NCBI GenBank assembly: GCA_045110475.1
Contig: JBGCGC010000080.1
Coordinates: 18,219 to 82,218 of the forward strand
From: Granulosicoccus sp045110475
Lineage (GTDB): Bacteria > Pseudomonadota > Gammaproteobacteria > Granulosicoccales > Granulosicoccaceae
Direction of reading: 5' to 3'
Length of the DNA: 64,000 bases
Shown: positions 33,640-42,929 of the stretch, piece by piece
Numbering within the stretch: the first letter of the stretch is position 1
Layout of the letters: every line of letters starts with the position of its first letter
Translations under genes and position numbers: made by a program
Notes under the pieces: generated by a model
Databases searched by the model: none
Seen by the model: only the letters and a program-made list of their open reading frames with translations
Told to the model about the DNA's origin: nothing

Positions 33640-35052
33640 TTGGGGACGTTAAAATTTTTCAAGATGCATCTGCGGGTGCCGTTCCTGCTGCTTGCGCTAA
33701 TCGAATTCTGTATCTGTGTGGGCGCGGTGTTCATCGCATCCTATGTCCGGTTTGACGGCTCGCCGTTAACCGAGATCGACAGCATCGGCTCACCAATCGG
33801 CGCTGCCATCCTCTTTGGTCTGGTCATGCCAACGACCATGATGGCCATGGGTCTTTATCAGAGCCGATTTCGAGGTGGCACGACGGGCGTGTTTTTGCGC
33901 TCGGTTATCGGATTCCTGTGTGGCGCAGCCATTCTGGCGCTGCTCTATTACCTGATCCCGCCGTTGGAACTTGGACGTGGCTTGTTTGCGCTGGCCATTC
34001 TTATAGCGTTTTTCATGGTGGGCACGATCCGCCCCATGTTCTTCTACTACGTTGATCGCGATATTCTCAAGATTCGCGTACTGGTTCTCGGCGCAGGGGA
34101 AAAAGCCAGTGCGATTTCCCGGCGGTTGCGCCGACGTGCTGATCGACGTGGTTTTCGTATTGTGGGGTATATACCGTTACCCTCCGACCGGGGACGGCGT
34201 CTTGACAGCAGTTTGCTGGTCGATCCGGAGGATAGCTCCCTGCTGGATTTTGCCATCGCGCATCAAGTTGACGAAATTGTGGTTGCTGCCGACGAGCGAA
34301 GGGGTGGCCTCCCATTGGAGCAACTACTGGAGTGCAAGCTCAATGGGCTGGACGTCATTGATCTTCTGAGTTTCTTCGAACGAGAGCAGGGAAAATTACC
34401 ACTGGACATCCTGCGACCGGACTGGCTGATCTTTTCTGATGGTTTCGAGCGCGGAGCTTTTCGTGATGTCCTAAAGCGGGCGTTCGACATTGTGGCAAGC
34501 GTGCTTATCATCGCGATCACCTGGCCGTTCATGCTTATTGCGGCAATAGGGATCAAGATTGAAGACGGTCTGGATGCGCCAATCATCTATCGGCAGGTGC
34601 GTGTCGGCTACCTTGGCAAGCCGTTTGAGGTCTTGAAATTCAGAAGCATGAAGACAGACGCCGAGAGTGCCGGTGGCGCACAGTGGGCGGTAAAAAACGA
34701 TGCACGAGTCACACGCATTGGTCACTTCATGCGATACACCCGTATTGACGAGCTACCGCAGATTTTAAATGTGTTGAGCGGTGCAATGAGCTTTGTTGGT
34801 CCACGACCAGAGCGTCCCCATTTTGTTGAACAGCTCGGCGAGAGCATCCCGTACTACCGCGAAAGGCATGCGGTAAAGCCCGGCATCACCGGTTGGGCAC
34901 AGGTGTGCTATCCCTACGGCGCATCCCTGCAGGACTCCGTGCAGAAACATGAATTCGATCTTTTCTACATCAAGAATCACACGGTTTTTCTTGATGTGCT
35001 TATCTTGTGTCAAACCGCAGAAGTGGTTCTGTTTGGCAAAGGTGCTCGATAG
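33640..35052 (+). CDS. EPS sugar transferase, polyprenyl-phosphate glycosyl-1-phosphate type
   Basis: 470 residues. It starts EPS repeat-unit assembly by moving a sugar-1-phosphate onto undecaprenyl phosphate. It starts with TTG; the segment LKFFKMHLRVPFLLLALIEF belongs to the family start, so ATG at 33664 would cut into it. Several N-terminal membrane helices are followed by a CoA-binding-like domain (about 145-225) and a C-terminal catalytic domain: KRAFDIVASVLIIAITWPFM, EVLKFRSMKTDAE, RIDELPQILNVLSGAMSFVG, PRPERP. The architecture resembles the PEP-CTERM-system sugar transferases. First plus-strand gene of the EPS locus. Confidence 0.92.
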   Translation: MGTLKFFKMHLRVPFLLLALIEFCICVGAVFIASYVRFDGSPLTEIDSIGSPIGAAILFGLVMPTTMMAMGLYQSRFRGGTTGVFLRSVIGFLCGAAILALLYYLIPPLELGRGLFALAILIAFFMVGTIRPMFFYYVDRDILKIRVLVLGAGEKASAISRRLRRRADRRGFRIVGYIPLPSDRGRRLDSSLLVDPEDSSLLDFAIAHQVDEIVVAADERRGGLPLEQLLECKLNGLDVIDLLSFFEREQGKLPLDILRPDWLIFSDGFERGAFRDVLKRAFDIVASVLIIAITWPFMLIAAIGIKIEDGLDAPIIYRQVRVGYLGKPFEVLKFRSMKTDAESAGGAQWAVKNDARVTRIGHFMRYTRIDELPQILNVLSGAMSFVGPRPERPHFVEQLGESIPYYRERHAVKPGITGWAQVCYPYGASLQDSVQKHEFDLFYIKNHTVFLDVLILCQTAEVVLFGKGAR

Positions 35053-35101
35053 TACTCCGGGCGACTGTCAGTAACTTCGACCACTTGCTGGGTTGTCAGT
35101 T

Positions 35102-35707
35102 CTACTGGGTGGGTTTGACAAACGCACCGCGGGTTTGCGATCGGCGAATTTCGGTATTGTTGAGCAGAAATTCACTTTCGGGCGCATCCTTTATCACTTC
35201 GCGGCCAATTTCTGCGGTAGCCTGATTCAGTTTTTGGTCCAGAATCAAAAAAAGTGTTGCTGTAAAGAACAGGATAGACAAACCGGCCAGTGCCCAGATG
35301 ATCTTGCGTCTGTTGCCTGAGTTGCCGGTGGAGTAAGCGCTTTTTTCCGGGTCGCGGCGCAGTACACTGGAGTCCACTTCTGCAACACTTGCCGATCGCT
35401 TGGGTTCTTGTGAGTCATGCTCAAGCTTGGGCTTTTGATCTTTGGAGGCCGTGTGAACCGACTGAAAGGGCAGTCGCTGATTTGTTCGGTAGAAATCGCG
35501 CAGCGCATTGTAGGATTTTGTCAGATTGATGAATCGTTGCTGTGCGTGAAGTCTTTCCCGGGGCCGGCTGGTGAACTTGTCTGGATGCCAGACGTGGACC
35601 AGTTTCCGATAGCTGGACTGCGCACTGTCCCAATTGGCTCGATCGTCAATTTCAAGTTGTTGGTAGTGTTCAGCAAATTGCGTTTTTTGTGCGTCGTTGG
35701 CAATCAT
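35102..35707 (-). CDS. membrane-anchored J-domain protein
   Basis: 201 residues. An N-terminal J domain (about 10-75) contains the HPD motif at 41-43 (VHVWHPDKF), needed to stimulate DnaK. A charged linker follows, then one membrane helix (about 136-156, IIWALAGLSILFFTATLFLI) and a ~45-residue C-terminal tail, probably periplasmic. Lying opposite to the EPS genes and between the sugar transferase and the Wza-like gene, it may be an insertion into the locus or a chaperone partner for it. No G/F or zinc-finger regions, so not a full DnaJ. Confidence 0.88.
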   Translation of the reverse strand: MIANDAQKTQFAEHYQQLEIDDRANWDSAQSSYRKLVHVWHPDKFTSRPRERLHAQQRFINLTKSYNALRDFYRTNQRLPFQSVHTASKDQKPKLEHDSQEPKRSASVAEVDSSVLRRDPEKSAYSTGNSGNRRKIIWALAGLSILFFTATLFLILDQKLNQATAEIGREVIKDAPESEFLLNNTEIRRSQTRGAFVKPTQ

Positions 35708-35988
35708 CCGGGAATCTTACCGTCGTTTTATCCGTTATTGCGATGAAAAAAGGTTGCGTGCAGCGATTATCATAAACGAGACACAGTTGTTTATATAAAA
35801 TTTGCACGTAAGGCGGTGATCCGGCACCATTAAGCACTAAACTCTAGAAACATCTGGCGTTCAAGTGTCAGGCAGTTTAGTTGTGGGTGGTATCAAACGG
35901 TGTGGTCAAAACATCAATTGGCACGGGTCGCGGCGATGACCATAAATTATGTGACTACAATCACGTGTCTGGGAGGCACTTTTCACAC

Positions 35989-36612
35989 ATGGACTCACGC
36001 TACGTTGTATCACTTCTACTGGCTCTGATGTTGACAGCCTGTGCAAGTGCGAGTGTCCCTTTGGCAGAAGAAGAGCGACCCCCATCCAGCACGCCTGTCA
36101 GTGCGCCGGAATTCCGTCTTGGTTCCGGTGATGTGGTCAATGTTAATGTCTGGAAAAACCCTGACTTGTCGGTCACCGTCCCCGTCAGACCTGATGGATA
36201 TATTTCTGTGCCACTCGTTGGCGACATCCTTGCGGGAGGCCGAACCCCCGCAGAGATCGTGATCGATACCGAAGAAAAACTCACGCAGTACATTCGTACG
36301 CCAAAGGTGTCTGTCATCATCCAGGAAATCCCCAGCGCCGAGTTTCAGAATAGGGTCAGAGTTGTCGGTGGGGTTGCCGAACCAAAGTCTATCCAGCATC
36401 GTGATGGCATGACGGTCATCGATCTTGTGCTCGAGGCTGGCGGCGTGAACGAGTATGCGTTGCCTAATGCAGCAAGTCTTTACAGAACGGTAGACGGCGT
36501 ACCAAGGGAGTACGATATCTACCTTCAGGACATCCTGTCCAGTGGCGTGCTGGAGACCAACTACGATCTCGCGCCCGGCGATGTCATTACCATCCCCGAG
36601 CGCAGGTTCTAG
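35989..36612 (+). CDS. Wza-like polysaccharide export lipoprotein
   Basis: 207 residues from the ATG at 35989, which has GGGAGG upstream; upstream in-frame extension to 35881 is not needed. Lipoprotein signal with VVSLLLALMLTAC lipobox. The poly-export domain has FRLGSGDVVNVNVWKNPDLS and VPVRPDGYISVPLVGDILAG, followed by an SLBB-like region (RVRVVGGVAEPKSI) and YDLAPGDVITIPERRF at the end. It resembles the short EpsA-type export proteins of PEP-CTERM-linked EPS loci and lacks the C-terminal helix of enteric Wza. The TAG stop lies in the CTAG of element copy B. Confidence 0.92.
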   Translation: MDSRYVVSLLLALMLTACASASVPLAEEERPPSSTPVSAPEFRLGSGDVVNVNVWKNPDLSVTVPVRPDGYISVPLVGDILAGGRTPAEIVIDTEEKLTQYIRTPKVSVIIQEIPSAEFQNRVRVVGGVAEPKSIQHRDGMTVIDLVLEAGGVNEYALPNAASLYRTVDGVPREYDIYLQDILSSGVLETNYDLAPGDVITIPERRF

Positions 36613-36774
36613 CCTGGATTATTCATGAAAATGCCTAATTCTCACTTGTCCCCTGCACCTGTAGAAAATTTCACTCACTTGGAAATACACTCTGTATTCC
36701 GCTCGCTCGCGAAATTCCCTACAGGCACAGGGTCCTGCGCGATAATCAGACGTTTCATGAATAATTCAGGCTAG
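36609..36774. mobile_element. 166-bp CTAG-bounded palindromic element, copy B, inside the EPS operon
   Basis: Ends CTAGCCTGGATTATTCATGA and, reverse strand, CTAGCCTGAATTATTCATGA. Inner arms 36652-36672 and 36711-36732 (CCTGTAG...AATTTC) are mutually complementary, and the centre TTGGAAATACACTCTGTATT is palindromic. 166 bp, the same as copies A and C. It separates the Wza-like gene from the Wzz-like gene, and the Wza-like TAG stop (36610-36612) is part of its first CTAG. Transcribed as part of the operon, it would form a large hairpin. Confidence 0.9.
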
Positions 36775-36825
36775 ATGGTGAACCTTGATAGCGTTGTCAC
36801 AACTCTCCATCTTGGATGAGCGGTT

Positions 36826-38400
36826 ATGAGTAATATCACACTTGATGAGATATCACCCTTACTGGTTCGCGAGGCGACAGCACGAGCCGGTACTCTGCTT
36901 GCCATTTTCTGTATGGTCAGCTTTGTATTTCTCCTGATAGGTTTTTTCTGGGAAAAAAAATTCACCTCATCGGTGCAGATCTATGTAGACGATACCAATA
37001 TCGTTTCTCCCATCATTGGCACTGAGCAGCTTTCAACGCGCGACAAGGCCAATGTGGCAAAAGAGGAGTTGTTTGCTACTGATATCGTTGACCGGATCCT
37101 GAACGAGGTCGGATTTACCCATGCAGGCACTACGCCGGCCAAGCGCGAAGAGGCACGTGATGATCTCGTCGGCAACACGACTGTGTCGAACCGCAACAAC
37201 CAGCTGCTTGAAATCGAGCACTATGATGACGATCCGGCGGTGGCCTTCAAGGTAACCAGTCTGTTTGCCGAGCTGTTCTTGCAAAAGACCATGGATTCTT
37301 CCACCGAGGAGACCACCGAAGCCTTTGAGTTCATCATCAATCAGGTAGAAACCTATCGGACCAAGCTTGAGGATGCAGAAGGTCGGCTGGAGAGTTTTCG
37401 GAGTCAGCATCCCGGGATAAGTACCAGCACCGAAGGTAACGTCAATACGCGCATTGTCGAATTACAAAGGGACTTTGAACAGACATCACTACTTTTTGCG
37501 CAGGCAGATCAAAGAAGACGGACCCTGCAGGCCGAACTATCCAACGAGTCGTCCACGCTTGCGCGTGATTACCAGATCGGGCAGACACGCGATCAGGTGG
37601 CGCGGCTGGAGGCTGAGATCGATCTATTGAGTCTTGACTACACGGAGGATTACCCTGACATCGTGCGTCTTCAACAACAAATAGAGGACGTCAAGGAAGC
37701 CGCAGCACGGCGTAACGAAGCCACCAATCAGCAAGGCAACGGGCAAACCCTTTTTAACGTTAATGGCAACACGTTTTCAGGCTCTGCCAGTCTCAGTCCG
37801 GTCTACCAGCAACTTCGCAGTGATCTTGCCCGTACGTCTGCGGAGGCTGATGCACAGCAATCAAAAATGCGTCAGTTACAGGTGCTGCTCGAAAAGGAGA
37901 TACAACGTTCTGCGAAAACCTCGCAAGTCGAAAGGCAGATGGCAGAGCTGTCGCGCGATTACGAGATAAACAAGAAGTTCTATGAGGATTTGCTGAGCCA
38001 GCAACAGAACGCGCGTCTGACGATGACTCTGGGAGCAGAGCAGCAGGGCGTACTTTACCGTATCCACCAGCCAGCCAATTTTCCAGCCAGACCAAACGGA
38101 CTGCGATTTGTCCACATTGTGTTGGCGGGTATTGTCGCAGCCTCAGTTCTGCCGTTTTTGTATCTGTTTATTTTCCTGAAGGTAGATCCGCGAATTCGCA
38201 CAGCATCGGCGGTCACCGATGTTCTGGAACTACCTCTACTCACCATCGTGCCGCATATGGCTCCTCCCAACCAGAAGATTCCGTTGTTTCATCGACCCGG
38301 GGCCATAATGGCAACGGTGGGTGTCACTTGCGTACTGTACGTGGTGGTATTCCTTATCAAGTACACTATGGAAGCATCTGGAGGAGCGCCACTACTATGA
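36826..38400 (+). CDS. EPS chain-length determinant (Wzz/GumC-like)
   Basis: 524 residues anchored in the inner membrane. TM1 is about 24-43 (LLAIFCMVSFVFLLIGFFWE) after a Wzz start (LDEISPLLVREATARAG). A long periplasmic region follows with coiled coils (about 165-210, 250-300, 340-395) and GAEQQGVLYRIHQPANFPAR before TM2 (about 428-448); a further hydrophobic segment lies near the C-terminus. It resembles the PEP-CTERM-locus chain-length proteins. Its stop overlaps the next start (ATGA), so it is coupled to the kinase-like protein that would normally partner it. Confidence 0.9.
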   Translation: MSNITLDEISPLLVREATARAGTLLAIFCMVSFVFLLIGFFWEKKFTSSVQIYVDDTNIVSPIIGTEQLSTRDKANVAKEELFATDIVDRILNEVGFTHAGTTPAKREEARDDLVGNTTVSNRNNQLLEIEHYDDDPAVAFKVTSLFAELFLQKTMDSSTEETTEAFEFIINQVETYRTKLEDAEGRLESFRSQHPGISTSTEGNVNTRIVELQRDFEQTSLLFAQADQRRRTLQAELSNESSTLARDYQIGQTRDQVARLEAEIDLLSLDYTEDYPDIVRLQQQIEDVKEAAARRNEATNQQGNGQTLFNVNGNTFSGSASLSPVYQQLRSDLARTSAEADAQQSKMRQLQVLLEKEIQRSAKTSQVERQMAELSRDYEINKKFYEDLLSQQQNARLTMTLGAEQQGVLYRIHQPANFPARPNGLRFVHIVLAGIVAASVLPFLYLFIFLKVDPRIRTASAVTDVLELPLLTIVPHMAPPNQKIPLFHRPGAIMATVGVTCVLYVVVFLIKYTMEASGGAPLL

Positions 38401-39263
38401 CGGATCGTGCAAAGTTTGCCAATGTTCGCTCAATGATTGAGCAGCAGCAGGAAAAATCTGTTCGCAGAAAAAAGAAACTCAGCCGTTCCATGGTTCCGGT
38501 GTCTTCACCGGGCAGTGGTCACCATCTAAAAGCTGCCAACGATTCGGTCACTTTGGCAGAAATAGCCCGTGCTGATCTGGCCAAGATGGACGAGCCCAGA
38601 TTATTCAACGATCAGCAGCTCGATCAGTTGGGTATTGTGCATCCTCGTACCAGAAACAAGTTGCTAGTGGAGTCAATGCGGCAACTTCGTACCAAACTCT
38701 ATCAACTGCAGCCAGACTCAAACTTCAGTGTCATGGTCAGCTCCGTGGTTCCGGAAGGCGGTGGTAGCTTCATCAGTCTTAATCTGGCGGCGACTATCGC
38801 GTTCGATCAGGCAAAGACCGCCATGCTGGTAGAGGCAAATCTGCATGCGCCGGTCATGCACAAACTCATGAAATTGCTTGATAGAGAAGGAGCACCCGGG
38901 TTGCTGGAGTATCTTGAGCAACCTGAGCTGGGTATCAAGCAGATTGTCAATCCCAGTGGTGTGCCCAGGCTTCGTGTTGTCCCTCTCGGCAAGCACAGCG
39001 AGATCAGTGCTGAACACTTTACCAGCGCCCGTTACCAGCAGCTTATGGTGGACATCCAGGAGCGCTACGATAATCGTTATATCATCGTTGATGGCCCGGC
39101 GATGAGTACCTCGGCAGATGCACGCATTCTGTCTGAGATTTGCGACTACACCGTCCTCGTTATTCCGTACGGCGGCGTCACGCCTGGCGCGCTTGATGCC
39201 GTCATCGATGAAATTGATGAACGCAAGCTGGCTGGAATTGTCATCAACAATCAGCCCGATTAA
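38397..39263 (+). CDS. BY-kinase/CpsD-like protein without a P-loop lysine
   Basis: 288 residues from the ATG overlapping the Wzz-like stop. The fold matches CpsD/CapB tyrosine autokinases: ESMRQLRTKLYQL, then VMVSSVVPEGGGSFISLNLA in place of Walker A, AMLVEANLHAPVM in place of Walker A', and YIIVDGPAMSTSADARILSE as Walker B. The expected P-G-E-G-K-(S/T) reads P-E-G-G-G-S-F (119-125), with no lysine, and A' has E-A-N for D-A-D. There is no tyrosine cluster at the C-terminus. It probably binds the Wzz-like protein as a non-kinase regulator; loss of activity is inference. Confidence 0.85.
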   Translation: MTDRAKFANVRSMIEQQQEKSVRRKKKLSRSMVPVSSPGSGHHLKAANDSVTLAEIARADLAKMDEPRLFNDQQLDQLGIVHPRTRNKLLVESMRQLRTKLYQLQPDSNFSVMVSSVVPEGGGSFISLNLAATIAFDQAKTAMLVEANLHAPVMHKLMKLLDREGAPGLLEYLEQPELGIKQIVNPSGVPRLRVVPLGKHSEISAEHFTSARYQQLMVDIQERYDNRYIIVDGPAMSTSADARILSEICDYTVLVIPYGGVTPGALDAVIDEIDERKLAGIVINNQPD

Positions 39264-39297
39264 TCAAGACAGCGATCTGGCAGGGAACCTATCCAAC

Positions 39298-40743
39298 GTG
39301 GTTGATCGTGTTTTCCATCCCATGCGCGCGAGTGGTCTGATATCAGGTTTGCTGGTTGCCAGCTCGGTGCTGTGTTCTGTGCAGGTGCATGCATTCGACA
39401 TTGGTTTTCAAGGACTTCTACAGCTGGAAGCCAGCGACAATGTCACAGGTGCCAATACGCCCGATACTGAAAACGGCATTATTCAATCCGCCGTGCTGGG
39501 GGTTTTCGGCGGGCAGGAAAGTCGATGGTTTTCCGGTGGTTTTGCCGGGGAGCTTGACACCCGCAAGGTCGCCTCCAACAGCGACTCTGATATCGATTCC
39601 ATTAGCCGCTTTCTCGGCGCTGCTGATTTCAAGCTCACTCCCAGATCGTGGACCTGGTACGTGGGAGATGTTCTTGGTGGCATTCGTATTGATAACGGTA
39701 TTCAACCGATAGACGATGCCGAGATCGAACGGCGTAACCTGTTTGTTACCGGCCCGGGATTTGAGCGTAATCTGCCGGGCATAAGCAGAACAAATGCTCG
39801 GTTGCTGTATGTCAACCAGACACAGGATAACGAGGCTATAGAAGATCTTTACATTGCCAATTTTAGTTACCAGCGAGATTTGACAACACAAAGTCAATTG
39901 GGTGTTCGTCTAGGCAATATCTTTACCGATCTACCCGATGAGAATGTGGTTGGCAGCAATGCGATGGAGCGGGAGCCGGATTTCAATCGTGCCAGCCTGA
40001 GCATGTTCTACGACAGGCAAATCGGATTTTTTTCCATCTCCGGTGAACTTGGCATCACTTACTACGACACTGATGCAGAGTCCCTGAAAGGTCTTAACTC
40101 GGAAATACGGCTTTTCCAGCGGTGGGGACCGCGCAGTGGTTTCAGTCTGTATGTGCAGAGAAATCTCAACGATCAAAGTCTGAGCGCAGCCGAGAGTCTT
40201 GTACAAAGTGGCGACACAGCGGTTGGCGTGTCTCCCAGTACTGCCGGGATATTTTTTGAAACTCGTCTGGGTGTTGACTATAACCTGCAGGCGTTGGATA
40301 CCCGCATTGCGGTGGGTATTGGCGTGTCCGAACTCGACTATCAATTATTGTCGGGAGGTGCATCTGCCAGCCTGTTCAACGTCAATAATGAAGATCGGAG
40401 CCAGGGTTTCTTTACCGCTTCGTGGGTTCAACGACTGTCAAACCGGATACGCTCGGAATTGTCACTTAGCTACGAGACACAGGATTTCGACAACCGTGTT
40501 GATAACTCAAATTCCCTGCTGTTACAGGCACTTGTAAACTATGAGCTTACGCGTAGTTTTGATTTTCAGTTAGGCTTTATTCGTGATAACGGGTCAGGTG
40601 TGCAGACGCTGCTCGGTGAGGATGGTTTGCTGGAAGAACCTATTGACATCACGGAAAACCGCTTAACACTCGGCCTGCGGTGGACGCCGGTTTCCCGCGC
40701 CAATCAGGAGCTGGCTGTCGAGCTCCAGTCTTTGTTGAGATAG
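39298..40743 (+). CDS. outer-membrane beta-barrel protein of the EPS locus
   Basis: About 481 residues from GTG at 39298, which has AGGGA upstream; ATG at 39322 is the alternative. A signal peptide (SGLISGLLVASSVLCSVQVH then A-F) precedes a protein dominated by alternating aromatic/polar strands, for example ATQ-like SGFSLYVQRNL, IRSELSLSYETQDFDNRVD and TENRLTLGLRWTPVSRANQE. This fits the PEP-CTERM-system-associated outer-membrane barrel found at the same place in such loci. It may form the outer-membrane exit or dock for the polymer. 35 bases after the kinase-like gene. Confidence 0.82.
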   Translation: MVDRVFHPMRASGLISGLLVASSVLCSVQVHAFDIGFQGLLQLEASDNVTGANTPDTENGIIQSAVLGVFGGQESRWFSGGFAGELDTRKVASNSDSDIDSISRFLGAADFKLTPRSWTWYVGDVLGGIRIDNGIQPIDDAEIERRNLFVTGPGFERNLPGISRTNARLLYVNQTQDNEAIEDLYIANFSYQRDLTTQSQLGVRLGNIFTDLPDENVVGSNAMEREPDFNRASLSMFYDRQIGFFSISGELGITYYDTDAESLKGLNSEIRLFQRWGPRSGFSLYVQRNLNDQSLSAAESLVQSGDTAVGVSPSTAGIFFETRLGVDYNLQALDTRIAVGIGVSELDYQLLSGGASASLFNVNNEDRSQGFFTASWVQRLSNRIRSELSLSYETQDFDNRVDNSNSLLLQALVNYELTRSFDFQLGFIRDNGSGVQTLLGEDGLLEEPIDITENRLTLGLRWTPVSRANQELAVELQSLLR

Positions 40744-40751
40744 CATCGCAC

Positions 40752-41996
40752 GTGAAGGTTCTGAACCGACAGACGGGCAAGATACCTTCAGGCGCTCATG
40801 GCAAATGTAACGAGAGTGCTGATGTTCGCAAGGAGTCCATACAGAGGAATCTGCCGCTAAATTCAGGTCAAAGCGCTCAGTTTCTACGCGTACTGTTTGC
40901 AGTGGACAGTCGATTTCCCGGTTTGGGCGGAGCTGAGAGCCAGGCCCTGAAGCTAGCCCTGGCCTTGCGTGAGCAAGGGGCGTATGTGGAGTTTGTGACA
41001 CCGCGTGTGCAACCATCACAGCCGATGGTTGAGCGTTACCATGGATTTATTGTCAGGCGTATCGATTACCCGCACGTCCGATGGCTTGGTTCGCTCGCTG
41101 TCATGATGCGCTTTGCACGCTATCTATTGGACAATGACCACCGGTTCGATGCAGTGCATGTCCACATTACTCATCTATTAGCCGCGGCAGCGGGCTTTGC
41201 CAGTTCGAGGCTCTCAATGTCTGTAACAACCAAGGTGTCCGGATTTTATGAATTCGAGGGGGGCGTGCTGGATCCTGCAACCCGGTTCAAGCCACTGAAC
41301 ATTCTGATACGGCGGGGTGTGAAAAAGGTGGACTTTGTGCAGACGATCAGCGCGCAAACGCAAGACAAGCTTTTGCATGCCGGTTTTAGAGCCAGTCAGA
41401 TACGCTTCGTTCCCAATGGCATTGACACGCGACTGGTTCCGCGTGAGCTGCCTACCACTGACATTATCCGAATTGGTTATTGCGGTAGGCTGCGGGTGGT
41501 GAAGGGCGTGCATGTGCTGATTGCCGGTTTTGCCCGTCTTAAGGCGGCCTACCCGGAAAAGAACTTTATACTGACCATAGCGGGTAGTGGCAGTGAGCAG
41601 ACGGCATTGGAAGAACAGGCTGCGACACTGGGTATCGACGATCATATCGACTGGCAGGGGTTGATCCAGGATACCGTCAGCTTCTACCATTCCATTGACA
41701 TTTACGTTCAACCCTCATTTGCCGAAGGCTTGCCTAATTCAGTCATGGAGGCAATGGTTGCACAACGTGTGGTGGTAGCCAGTGATATCGGCGGAAACAC
41801 AGATCTTGTGAAAAATGGCGACAACGGGCTTCTTTTTGATGCTGGAGATGACATCGCATTGGCTGATCAGCTTGCTCGTTTGGTCTGTGATCCGGAGCTG
41901 AGTCACCGACTTGCATTACGCGGCAGACAATCCATCGAGGAGCGGTATTGTCTTCAGGCGGTCACTCGCCAACTTGCGGAGTTATATCTTGCGTAA
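40752..41996 (+). CDS. GT4-family glycosyltransferase
   Basis: 414 residues from GTG at 40752, which avoids overlap with the upstream barrel gene. It has a GT-B fold: N-lobe FPGLGGAESQALKLALALRE, linker with SAQTQDKLL and RFVPNGIDTRLV, C-lobe IGYCGRLRVVKGVHVLIAGF, and the donor site YVQPSFAEGLPNSVMEAMVA with the E-x7-E pattern. It adds one sugar to the lipid-linked EPS unit; the donor is unknown. It ends 8 bases beyond the TTG start of the deacetylase. Confidence 0.9.
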   Translation: MKVLNRQTGKIPSGAHGKCNESADVRKESIQRNLPLNSGQSAQFLRVLFAVDSRFPGLGGAESQALKLALALREQGAYVEFVTPRVQPSQPMVERYHGFIVRRIDYPHVRWLGSLAVMMRFARYLLDNDHRFDAVHVHITHLLAAAAGFASSRLSMSVTTKVSGFYEFEGGVLDPATRFKPLNILIRRGVKKVDFVQTISAQTQDKLLHAGFRASQIRFVPNGIDTRLVPRELPTTDIIRIGYCGRLRVVKGVHVLIAGFARLKAAYPEKNFILTIAGSGSEQTALEEQAATLGIDDHIDWQGLIQDTVSFYHSIDIYVQPSFAEGLPNSVMEAMVAQRVVVASDIGGNTDLVKNGDNGLLFDAGDDIALADQLARLVCDPELSHRLALRGRQSIEERYCLQAVTRQLAELYLA

Positions 41997-42918
41997 TTCG
42001 GTTGAAAAGGTGGTTGTAACTATCTCTATTGATACCGAATGTGATCATGATCCTCAATGGGTACGCTCAAAGCCGTTACGATTTGACTCGATAGTAGAAG
42101 GTCTACCCCGGCGGTTGCAGCCGGCCTTTGAAGCGGTGGGTGCCATCCCCACTTATCTGCTGACAGTGGAAGTGCTGGAGGACAAGGCAAGTGTTGATGT
42201 TCTGAATGCGTTGCCAGGGCGCTATGAGTACGGTACGCATCTGCATGCCGCTTTTATCGAACCGCAAAAAAAATATCACGACTATGCCGGTGTCGATAGT
42301 CCTGACTTTCAGTGCAGCTACACCGCTGATATCGAATACCAGAAGCTGGCAAACCTGACAGCGTTGTTCGAATCAAAGCTGGGCCATAAACCGACGAGCT
42401 TTCGCGCTGGACGTTATGGTGCGTCTGTCGATTCGGTCAATTCGCTGCAGCGTCTTGGGTATAAGGTGGATACCAGCGTCACGCCGCACATGCAGTGGCA
42501 GGAGCCAAATGCAAGGGTCGATTTCAGAAAGGCTCCCGAGCAACCGTATTTTCCGTCCCCGGTTGATCTTAGCCTGGCGCACCCGTTTACCAGCGGTCGT
42601 ATCCTTGAGGTTCCTGTCAGCGTCAAACCGAGACTGTTTCGTGACCCCCGTTGGTTCAGGCCATGGTTTGCCAGCGTCGAACAGATGAAAGAGGTTTTCA
42701 GGTATCAGCTGCGACGCCATCCGCAGGTAAAGGTGTTGTCCATCAACATGATGTTTCACTCAATGGAGGTTATCGAAAAAGCATCACCTTACCCGCAGAG
42801 TGCTGATGAGGTACGTCGGTTTATCGACGATATGCAGGCGGTGTTGCAATGGTGTGCCGATGAGGGTGCAAGCTTTGCCGGACTGAGTGATCTGTACAAC
42901 CTGTTTGCCGCGCATTAG
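41989..42918 (+). CDS. polysaccharide deacetylase-like protein (NodB fold)
   Basis: 309 residues from a TTG at 41989 with GGAG 7 bases upstream. NodB-like features are VVVTISIDTECDHDP (metal aspartates), YEYGTHLHAAF (metal histidines), SFRAGRYGASVDSVNSLQRL and VDTSVTPHMQW, and LSINMMFHSMEV near the C-terminus. It probably removes acetyl groups from an aminosugar or is a related hydrolase of the EPS. No signal peptide, so it would act inside the cell on the lipid-linked unit. Overlaps the glycosyltransferase by 8 bases. Confidence 0.82.
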   Translation: MRNSVEKVVVTISIDTECDHDPQWVRSKPLRFDSIVEGLPRRLQPAFEAVGAIPTYLLTVEVLEDKASVDVLNALPGRYEYGTHLHAAFIEPQKKYHDYAGVDSPDFQCSYTADIEYQKLANLTALFESKLGHKPTSFRAGRYGASVDSVNSLQRLGYKVDTSVTPHMQWQEPNARVDFRKAPEQPYFPSPVDLSLAHPFTSGRILEVPVSVKPRLFRDPRWFRPWFASVEQMKEVFRYQLRRHPQVKVLSINMMFHSMEVIEKASPYPQSADEVRRFIDDMQAVLQWCADEGASFAGLSDLYNLFAAH

Positions 42919-42929
42919 CCACTGTTTCC

